A stretch of 64,000 nt of DNA from NCBI RefSeq assembly GCF_947493735.1, contig NZ_CANLSL010000004.1, positions 82,274-146,273 on the forward strand, in the 5' to 3' direction. Below the pieces are notes generated by a model. That model was not told the DNA's origin. It ran no database searches and worked only from the letters and a program-made list of their open reading frames with translations. Source of the DNA: an uncultured Acinetobacter sp. Lineage in GTDB: Bacteria; Pseudomonadota; Gammaproteobacteria; Pseudomonadales; Moraxellaceae. Of this stretch, positions 57,726 to 64,000 are shown piece after piece (positions within the stretch are counted from its first letter, which is position 1; each line of letters begins with the position of its first letter). The translations under genes were made by a program, and so were the position numbers.

Positions 57726-58371
57726 ATGCAGGCATCGGCAAAACGCCATCTAATAAAAACTGATCCAATGGAAACCGAATCAATTCTGAGCTCTCCACCG
57801 CTTTAAAAATAATCTCATCGGCAGACATATCACAAAAACATTGTTGGCGTTCTTTGGGTTGATTGGTACAAAATGAATCGGCGGTAAATAACCCGACACA
57901 AATGCCTTCTCTGATGTTGAGTTTTTTATCCTGACTTTTTTCTTGATTTTGGGTTGTGCGAGCAGAACAATATTCAAAGAGTTCGACTTGTTGACTACGC
58001 ATCACCGTGCCTAAAGTCTGTGCAACACTGTAATTCGATGGATGCCTAAGTGCATCATGATATTGATGAAATGGCGCATATTGTAGTTGCACGCCTTTTT
58101 CAGTTTTATAATCGACTGAAAATAACGTATGTACCGAGCGCATGATGGGTTTTGGTGGTGGCGCTTGCATCGAGTGCCAAAAAATAAAACGATAATACGC
58201 CGACTCCGCCAAAGTTACATCGACACTACATCCGCCATAAAAAATACTCGGCTCAAAAGTCCGTCCAAAGCGTGAGCCCAATTTTAACGGTGGATAACGA
58301 AAAGGGGATTTTAGTAGATAATGAAGATGCGCCATATTTTCAGGATATTGTGCATATTGCACAAATCTCAT
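57724..58371 (-). CDS. RES-domain protein (NAD+-degrading toxin family), no antitoxin visible
   Basis: A 215-residue RES-domain protein. The fold signature is RYPPLKLGSRFGRTFEPSIF (about 25-44) and LAESAYYRFIFW (about 54-65), with conserved Arg, Tyr and Glu. RES toxins cleave NAD+ and usually form an operon with an Xre/MbcA-type antitoxin upstream. Here tesA ends 24 bp upstream, with no room for an antitoxin. The N-terminus starts abruptly at MRFVQYAQYPENMAHLHYLL and may be shortened compared with relatives. It may be a fossil or a housekeeping derivative. Confidence 0.75.
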   Translation of the reverse strand: MRFVQYAQYPENMAHLHYLLKSPFRYPPLKLGSRFGRTFEPSIFYGGCSVDVTLAESAYYRFIFWHSMQAPPPKPIMRSVHTLFSVDYKTEKGVQLQYAPFHQYHDALRHPSNYSVAQTLGTVMRSQQVELFEYCSARTTQNQEKSQDKKLNIREGICVGLFTADSFCTNQPKERQQCFCDMSADEIIFKAVESSELIRFPLDQFLLDGVLPMPA

Positions 58372-58395
58372 GATGAGATGATTGATTGAATCAAC

Positions 58396-59043
58396 CTATT
58401 TCACTGTCGGCTCAATATATTTCCACGCAGAATTTAGCAAAATCGACTGGGCTTTGACATTGGGATGGATTTGATCGGCTTGCATCAGATTTTTATGTCC
58501 TGCTACGCCATCGAGGAAAAAGGGAAGCAGTTCAATTTTAAATTTTGTTGCCACAGTTTTGTAATTACTTTCAAAGGCTTGGCTATATTTAGTGCCATAG
58601 TTTGGTGGAATTTTCATACCAAATAGTAAAACTTCAGCTTTTGAATTTTGGCTAAGCTGTACCATTTTCGCTAGATTATTTTCAATGATTTTCGGCGGTT
58701 GACCACGTAAGCCATCATTGCCACCCAGTTCGATCACCACCACATCAGGTTGATACTTTTTCAGCAAATTCGGTAGGCGAGCCAAAGCACCACTGGTGGT
58801 TTCACCACTCATACTGGCATTGACCACACGATGTTGCTTTGGATATTTTTGATTGAGGCGTTTTTGCAGTTGATCAACCCAACCTTGCCCACGATCCATG
58901 CCATAGCCCGCACTGATGCTATCACCCATGATCAGAATAGTATCGGCATGAGCTATCGTTAATACTGACAGACAAAGGCTAGTCACAATTGCAAGTTGTT
59001 TTGGCAGTTGTTTAAATGTTGAGCGCTGAAAAACTTTGTACAT
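58396..59043 (-). CDS. tesA: periplasmic GDSL lysophospholipase/acyl-CoA thioesterase I
   Basis: A 215-residue SGNH hydrolase with a signal peptide (MYKVFQRSTFKQLPKQLAIV then SLCLSVLTIAHA, cut after about 33). The mature part has GDSISAGYG (Ser nucleophile), ELGGNDGLRG (oxyanion Gly and Asn) and DQIHPN with Asp and His of the triad. E. coli TesA is a broad acyl thioesterase, protease and lysophospholipase. The ATG at 59043 gives a proper signal peptide and has AAGGAAAAG upstream. It is divergent from the ybbA homologue, as in E. coli. Confidence 0.92.
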   Translation of the reverse strand: MYKVFQRSTFKQLPKQLAIVTSLCLSVLTIAHADTILIMGDSISAGYGMDRGQGWVDQLQKRLNQKYPKQHRVVNASMSGETTSGALARLPNLLKKYQPDVVVIELGGNDGLRGQPPKIIENNLAKMVQLSQNSKAEVLLFGMKIPPNYGTKYSQAFESNYKTVATKFKIELLPFFLDGVAGHKNLMQADQIHPNVKAQSILLNSAWKYIEPTVK

Positions 59044-59132
59044 GAAATAAACTTTTCCTTTGGCTTGAAGCATGAAATACTGATTTATCAAGCTGAACCT
59101 GAAAATCCTAAAACTTTTTGGTAAATCCCATC

Positions 59133-59867
59133 ATGCCACAACTTGCTGATAAAACGATTATTCAAACGCAAAAACTCTCACAAGTGATACAAATCCACGA
59201 TCAACGGATACACGTTTTAAAGTCGATTGATTTAAAGATTGTAGAAAAAGAACAAGTGGCAATCACAGGGCGTTCGGGTTCAGGAAAATCGACGCTACTG
59301 GGTTTGCTTGCAGCGCTCGATCAGCCTTTTGATGGTGAAGTGCATCTTTGTGGTCATGCGATTCACAGCATGTCAGAAGAACAACGTGCCAAAGTACGTT
59401 TGGAAAATATTGGCTTTGTTTTTCAGTCTTTCCAGCTTTTACCACATCTGAGCGCACTGGATAATGTGTTACTGCCGATGCGATTGCAAAGTGCCTATCG
59501 TTACAATGAAGCAAAAGAGAAAGCCCAAGCAATGCTTGAGCGAGTCGGACTGGTACGCCAAATGTCACAAACGCCTAAAGTCTTATCAGGTGGTGAGCAA
59601 CAACGTGTTGCCATTGCCAGAGCTTTGGTCACAGAACCGAAAGTGGTCTTTGCTGATGAACCGACAGGGAATCTTGATCAAGATACCGCAAAAGAGATTG
59701 AACAGCTTTTATTTCAGATGAATCATGAGCTTGGCACGACATTGGTGTTGGTGACGCATGATCCAAAACTCGCTGCGCAATGTCAGCGTCAGCTTCAACT
59801 CGATGATGGCAATTTGCTTGAAAGTAAGCAAACCAGCTCAACATCTGACTTGAAGATGGATGTATAA
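59133..59867 (+). CDS. ybbA: ABC transporter ATP-binding protein (YbbA type)
   Basis: A 244-residue ATPase of the LolD/MacB group. Walker A is [18 protein letters not shown] (about 45-62), the signature is [15 protein letters not shown] (about 151-165), and Walker B is [12 protein letters not shown] (about 171-182) followed by VTHDP. The partner permease overlaps its end. The ATG at 59133 is preferred to the TTG at 59118. Divergence from tesA repeats the E. coli tesA/ybbA-ybbP arrangement; the exported substrate is unknown. Confidence 0.93.
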   Translation: MPQLADKTIIQTQKLSQVIQIHDQRIHVLKSIDLKIVEKEQVAITGRSGSGKSTLLGLLAALDQPFDGEVHLCGHAIHSMSEEQRAKVRLENIGFVFQSFQLLPHLSALDNVLLPMRLQSAYRYNEAKEKAQAMLERVGLVRQMSQTPKVLSGGEQQRVAIARALVTEPKVVFADEPTGNLDQDTAKEIEQLLFQMNHELGTTLVLVTHDPKLAAQCQRQLQLDDGNLLESKQTSSTSDLKMDV

Positions 59868-59868
59868 A

Positions 59869-62295
59869 ATGCGTTTATTTTCAAGTTTACTTCGGCAGAG
59901 CTTTCATAGTGGCGGGATTACTTTACTGGTCGTTGCTTTGGCATTGGCGATTAGCGCCAGTACTGCACTGCGGTTTAGTAATCAACAAATCCAATATGCG
60001 ATCGAGCAACAAGCAGGAGAATTACTTGCCTCTGATATGTTGATCGAATCCAATGAGCCACTTGCTGATACATGGCAACAAAGCGCAATTACGCATGGTT
60101 TAAAGACCTCGCAAAGTACGGTATTTAGCTCGATGGCGCATACGGGTGAGCATTTTGTCATGGTCAATGTCAAAGCGATCGACGATGCCTTTCCGCTACG
60201 TGGTGAGCTGGATATTTCACCGACTGCCAAGCAGATCAAATCAGGTCAAATTTGGCTCAGTCCTCGGGTTTTTGATTTGCTTCATGTCAAGGTTGGCGAT
60301 CAAGTCGATATTGCTGATGGATCATTTACCGTGACTGGCGAAATTACCTATGATGCCAATCAAGAAACAGGCTTTTCAGGGTTTTCGCCAACGGTGATTA
60401 TTCATCAAAATGATGTCGCTCGGACTAATGCGGTACAACTCGGTAGTCGGATTGATTATCGACTATTGATGGCAGGACAACCCGAGCAATTACAAGCCTT
60501 CCAAACTGAAAATAAAAAGCTCATCGAAGAACCTCTGAAACTGCGTGTCGCAAGCGAAGGCAACTCACGGCTGATGAGACCACTGCGTAATCTCGATACC
60601 TTTATGCAATTGGCGAATCTATTAACCTTATTGCTGTGCGGTATTGCCATTGCACTGACTTGTCAGCGTTATGTGGCGCAGAATCAAGATCATATTGCCT
60701 TGCTGCGTTGTATGGGCGCATCTCGTCGACAAATCATTGCTGCTTATCTGGGTTTGTTGGGCGTAGTTGGTGGGATTGCCACCATTATCGGTACTATTTT
60801 TGGCGTGATTTTTGGCTATTTATTACTGAATTTGATGCTGAGCACCATGCCAAATATTCACCTGCAATTTTCAATCTTCTCAATTCTGCTTGGACCTTTG
60901 CCGAATGCGATTTTGACCTGCTTGGTGATTTTGCTAGGTTTTGTCTTGCCGAGTATTTTACATCTTGCCAAAGTGCCACCGATTCGCGTGCTTCGTAATA
61001 GTCAGATTGATCCTGTGGCACTCTGGACTTTGGCACTGTCTGCTGTGTTTAGTCTTGCGATTTTTACTTTATATTTAACAGAAAATCTCACGCTCAGTCT
61101 AATGGTGATGGGTGCTTTGGCGTTGCTTTGTGTATTGTTATTTTTACTGATGTGGGCTGTGCTCAGTACGATCCGTAAAAGTAACGCACGATTTGAACAA
61201 TGGCTTCGTGCACCTGCACAGCTGAGCCTGCAAATGACCGCTTTGGCGTTGGGACTCAGTTTAATTACGGTGCTGTTTTTACTGCGTGGTGATCTACAAA
61301 ATCGTTGGGAAAATCAACTGCCTGAGAATACACCAAATCAGTTTGTTTATGGTTTGCCACCATTTGATCAAAAAGCATTAGTCGATCTGGTCGATCAACA
61401 GGGGTGGCATCGCACGCCATTTTATCCCAATATTCGTGGGCGATTACTCACAAAAAATGGGCAAGCCTTTTCACCCGAATTGATTCGTGAAAATAACAGT
61501 TTGCGCCGTGAGCTGAACTTGACTCAAGCCGAACAATTTCCAGTGGACAATAAACTCACCGCAGGGACAAAAAACTTCTCTGATACACATCAAGTATCTG
61601 TTGAGCAAGAAACAGCGGAAAATTTAGGCATCAAAATTGGTGATGAACTGGGCTTTCAACTGCCTGATGGTGAGCTCAAAGCCAAAGTGGTTAGCCTGCG
61701 AAAAGTGGAATGGGAAAGTTTTAGTCCAAACTTTTTCTTTATCTTTTCCCCGAAGACTTTGGATGAAAATGCGGGCAGTTATCTCGGCAGTTTTTATGTG
61801 CCTGATGCAGATAAAGCACAATTGGTCAATGTCATTCAACAGTTTCCAACCACGGTATTTATTGATATTGATGGCATCATCGAGCAGATCAAACGCATTG
61901 TGAATATCATTACAAAAGTAGTCAGTCTTTTAGCTTTCTTAGTGTTTTCAGCAGGGCTATTGGTGTTGCTTGCTTGTCTAAATTTGATGATGGACGAACG
62001 CCGTCAAGAAGTGGCTTTACTTCGGGCGATCGGCATGTCACAGCATAGTTTAAAGCGTTATTTGACCATAGAGCTAGCATTCATTGGCTTTGGCGCAGGG
62101 GTACTGTCGATTGCATTTGCTGAACTGGTGTCGTATATCGTGGCTTGGCGTATGGAAATGCCGTGGTCTGTGCATTATGTGTATTGGTTAATTCTACCGA
62201 TATTGATGGCAGTTTTTTGTGGTGTGATTGGGCGTTATCGTTTGACTAAATTATGGAAAGTATCGCCATTAAGTAGTCTACGCGCTTTGAACTAA
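59869..62295 (+). CDS. ybbP: ABC transporter permease with two FtsX domains (YbbP type)
   Basis: About 808 residues with two FtsX modules and about ten transmembrane helices. The N-terminal helix (LLVVALALAISASTALRF) is followed by a large periplasmic part (about 45-240). A helix bundle follows (LTLLLCGIAIALTCQRYV, VVGGIATIIGTIFGVIFGYLL), then a second periplasmic loop and C-terminal helices (VVSLLAFLVFSAGLLVLLA, ILPILMAVFCGVIG). The ATG at 59869 has GGATG eight bases upstream; the ATG at 59860 overlaps the ybbA end. It works with the YbbA ATPase, probably in lipid or lipoprotein movement across the envelope. Confidence 0.92.
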   Translation: MRLFSSLLRQSFHSGGITLLVVALALAISASTALRFSNQQIQYAIEQQAGELLASDMLIESNEPLADTWQQSAITHGLKTSQSTVFSSMAHTGEHFVMVNVKAIDDAFPLRGELDISPTAKQIKSGQIWLSPRVFDLLHVKVGDQVDIADGSFTVTGEITYDANQETGFSGFSPTVIIHQNDVARTNAVQLGSRIDYRLLMAGQPEQLQAFQTENKKLIEEPLKLRVASEGNSRLMRPLRNLDTFMQLANLLTLLLCGIAIALTCQRYVAQNQDHIALLRCMGASRRQIIAAYLGLLGVVGGIATIIGTIFGVIFGYLLLNLMLSTMPNIHLQFSIFSILLGPLPNAILTCLVILLGFVLPSILHLAKVPPIRVLRNSQIDPVALWTLALSAVFSLAIFTLYLTENLTLSLMVMGALALLCVLLFLLMWAVLSTIRKSNARFEQWLRAPAQLSLQMTALALGLSLITVLFLLRGDLQNRWENQLPENTPNQFVYGLPPFDQKALVDLVDQQGWHRTPFYPNIRGRLLTKNGQAFSPELIRENNSLRRELNLTQAEQFPVDNKLTAGTKNFSDTHQVSVEQETAENLGIKIGDELGFQLPDGELKAKVVSLRKVEWESFSPNFFFIFSPKTLDENAGSYLGSFYVPDADKAQLVNVIQQFPTTVFIDIDGIIEQIKRIVNIITKVVSLLAFLVFSAGLLVLLACLNLMMDERRQEVALLRAIGMSQHSLKRYLTIELAFIGFGAGVLSIAFAELVSYIVAWRMEMPWSVHYVYWLILPILMAVFCGVIGRYRLTKLWKVSPLSSLRALN

Positions 62296-62401
62296 GAAAA
62301 TACTATTTTCCTATATATAAGAAAGCGTAACGCCACATTCTTATGTCAGGAGATTGGGTATAAATTGATGGTCATTCTAAAACTATACTGTAACTGTAGA
62401 T

Positions 62402-62447
62402 ACTCCCCATTTGAGGAGTTGACAGAAAATTAACAGCTAAATAATAT
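62402..62447 (+). promoter_or_regulatory. strong sigma-70 promoter with an inverted repeat at the -35 box
   Basis: TTGACA (62419-62424), a 17-bp spacer and TAATAT (62442-62447) precede the lipoprotein gene by about 33 bp. The inverted repeat ACTCC..GGAGT (62402-62419) ends on the -35 box and could be an operator. Confidence 0.72.
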
Positions 62448-62480
62448 ATAAATCCAATAAATAAAAGCTGGGAATGGAAA

Positions 62481-63377
62481 ATGAAAAAGTCATATTTTTC
62501 AATCATATTAATGAGTTCGATGTTGTTGCTATCGGGATGTGGTGGTTCAGATAGTGATGACTCAAACAATGGACAGAACACTGGTGGTAATAATAGTGGT
62601 GGCAATAACAATGGTGGATCAACAACCACTACTGGTGATTGGACCAATGAAGATGCTGTAAATTGGATTACGCATTCAGCTGTGACTGTGGTTTTCCCTG
62701 AACAATTTTTAGATGTACTTATTTATGATACAGACGGATTTATTTTTAATGAAGCTGAATGTAGTTCAGGATCATATACGAATACCAACAATACCGTAAC
62801 ATTCAATAATTGTAAAACCAATTTCTTGGATGATGATGGTGTGATTTTATCTGGTAAGGTGTCATATAGCTTGTCTGATAGTGACGAAAGTTTTAGTTAT
62901 AGTAATTTCAATTTAATTTTTCCTGATAATTCGAAAGCAGTGATAAATGGTAAGGTTGATTTTGTTTTAGACTCTGAAACAAATACAATAGTTAAAATTG
63001 ATGATCTCAAAGTGGTTTCTGATGAAACTTACGAAGGGAAAAATTATTCGATGACTACTGCTTTGAGTGACTATACTGCCACTTGGAGTGTTGCTAGTAA
63101 CGACGAATTTTTAATTGAAGCTTCTGGGGCTCTAGCTGTAATCGATAGCCCATTTGATGATTTTTCAATAAAATTTAACACAACAGATGTTAATCGATTT
63201 AATAATAACATAAATCCATACGATGGTGGGTTAAAAGTAGTCGATGCAAATAATGCTAAAAACTATTCAACCTTAGATTACAACAGTGATGCTGCTACAT
63301 TGCTTTATCAATCTTATGCGAATGATAAGTTGGTGATTAATCGTACACTTAGTTGGGAAGATGTATACGACTTTTAA
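62481..63377 (+). CDS. lipoprotein of unknown function
   Basis: A 298-residue lipoprotein. The lipobox LLLSGC (Cys about residue 20) follows a typical signal peptide, and a Gly/Asn/Ser/Thr linker (about 22-50) tethers a beta-rich domain with many Asp, Asn and Ser. Two mature Cys (AECSSGS, NCKTN) may form a disulfide. The C-terminal part repeats strands such as VSYSLSDSDESFSYSNFNL. No family is recognised. It has a strong promoter and its own terminator. Confidence 0.78.
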   Translation: MKKSYFSIILMSSMLLLSGCGGSDSDDSNNGQNTGGNNSGGNNNGGSTTTTGDWTNEDAVNWITHSAVTVVFPEQFLDVLIYDTDGFIFNEAECSSGSYTNTNNTVTFNNCKTNFLDDDGVILSGKVSYSLSDSDESFSYSNFNLIFPDNSKAVINGKVDFVLDSETNTIVKIDDLKVVSDETYEGKNYSMTTALSDYTATWSVASNDEFLIEASGALAVIDSPFDDFSIKFNTTDVNRFNNNINPYDGGLKVVDANNAKNYSTLDYNSDAATLLYQSYANDKLVINRTLSWEDVYDF

Positions 63378-63410
63378 ATTAGGGTTTTTTAAATTTTGTT
63401 AAACTTCTTG

Positions 63411-63447
63411 CTCATCCGTTGAAATCAATTGACGGATGAGTTTATTT
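63411..63447 (+). terminator. Rho-independent terminator of the lipoprotein gene
   Basis: Perfect 9-bp stem CTCATCCGT/ACGGATGAG with a 12-base loop, followed by TTTATTT. Confidence 0.85.
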
Positions 63448-63631
63448 CAAAAATCTTTTATTTCTTCAGATACGCACCTAAAAAAATAAGTAAATCAACC
63501 TTTAATTCAGTCACTACTTCTGAGTTTGGCATTCTACAATGATGTTCAATATTGCAATGTATTTATCAATTACTGAGTAATTGTGATTCATAGATAATAG
63601 GCGAATATTATTTGTTTAGGCTGACGAGGGC

Positions 63632-63983
63632 GTGTTTTTGAAAAGTACATTTCTATTCTTTTTCTGATGGATTGTGCTATAGCGTAAGAGCCTGTATTAA
63701 AACCTAAAATTGTGAATGGTTATGTAGCACAGGATGCAGAATTTCCTTGGCAAGTTGCATTATCTTAGACACAGCCTATCCTTATACTTCCTATGTATGC
63801 TCAGGGAGTTTGATTGCTGATAAGTAGGTGCTCGTCGCTGCACATTGTGTGGACGATGCGCACAGTGATTACCAAATTTTAATGGGGACGAACGATCTTA
63901 ATCCAAGTGAAGGACAAATTATTAGGGGCTGTAGTAGATTAGCAGAAGTGCTACTCTATAAAAATGAAGATAAATCGTTGTAA
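63632..63983 (+). pseudogene. remnant of a secreted trypsin-like serine protease
   Basis: Fragments in shifted frames reconstruct an S1-family protease. A signal-peptide-like start (MFLKSTFLFFF, then DCAIA) leads to the activation-site motif KIVNGYVAQDAEFPWQVA (63706 on). After a shift it continues with YVCSGSLIADK, a TAG where Trp is expected, and VLVAAHCVDD with the catalytic His. Stops and frameshifts occur at several points, and the catalytic Asp and Ser regions are missing before the window ends. It is a clear pseudogene; the part beyond 64000 is unseen. Confidence 0.8.
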
Positions 63984-64000
63984 ATTAGATAAAAATACCC

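Overview
The window is a stretch of ordinary gammaproteobacterial chromosome, AT-rich and dense with housekeeping genes. It most resembles Acinetobacter (Moraxellaceae). The evidence is base composition, codon usage, the mix of housekeeping genes with small lineage-type hypotheticals, MetZ-type methionine synthesis, a two-domain CysG and repeat-rich intergenic spaces. The genus call is an inference from content, not from a database match. No rRNA, tRNA, CRISPR array, prophage or intact insertion sequence was seen.

Layout. 0.2-12.4 kb: a beta-hydroxyacid dehydrogenase and a PhaC-like hydrolase on the minus strand, then metZ, ybaB, recR, rnd, a YcgL protein, a MoxR ATPase/VWA pair, two small membrane proteins, and a DUF937-BON-OmpA fusion on the minus strand. 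12.8-24.5 kb: rpmI-rplT, Mrp, rdgB, a decayed zone, three poorly characterised genes including a 2OG-Fe oxygenase, rlmJ, pssA, an SDR reductase, argF and a broken TetR gene. 24.7-36.4 kb: prpB-prpC (methylcitrate cycle), serS, cysG, trmL, a MoeB/ThiF enzyme, a UbiB-type kinase, folB-folK, a Nudix hydrolase, a frameshifted OmpW-like porin and map. 36.7-48.8 kb: rpsB-tsf, small proteins, mtgA, ppk1 behind a probable Pho box, alaA, msrB-gpx, a secreted hydrolase, a beta-carbonic anhydrase and an SCP2 protein. 49-64 kb: an unrecognised 581-residue protein, thiS-thiG, rpoH, lpxH with a TusA-like gene, ppiB, glnS, an unpartnered RES-domain protein, tesA divergent from the ybbA-ybbP ABC exporter, a lipoprotein, and the remains of a trypsin-like protease.

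The most unusual content is between the genes. Two copies of a 266-281 bp MITE-like element (4521-4786 and 15635-15915) have near-perfect 18-bp terminal inverted repeats and TA on both flanks. Each holds two long palindromes. Freestanding palindromes of about 80-126 bp follow the stop codons of metZ, ybaB, serS and cysG. They share short conserved motifs (AGGCGAGGC-like and AACGAAG-like) facing each other inside hairpins whose arms differ in sequence but stay complementary. The two MITE copies show compensatory arm changes. A triple tandem hairpin follows glnS and a triple hairpin follows mtgA.

Four genes look recently broken: a TetR regulator (amber codon 55), an OmpW-like porin (one-base frameshift), a small CxxC protein (opal codon 25) and the trypsin-like protease. 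The prp operon ends at a strong terminator after prpC, without acnD or prpF. Start codons were moved downstream of the longest open frame where a ribosome site or family alignment supported it, for example in mrp, rpsB, cysG, argF, alaA, tesA and thiS.
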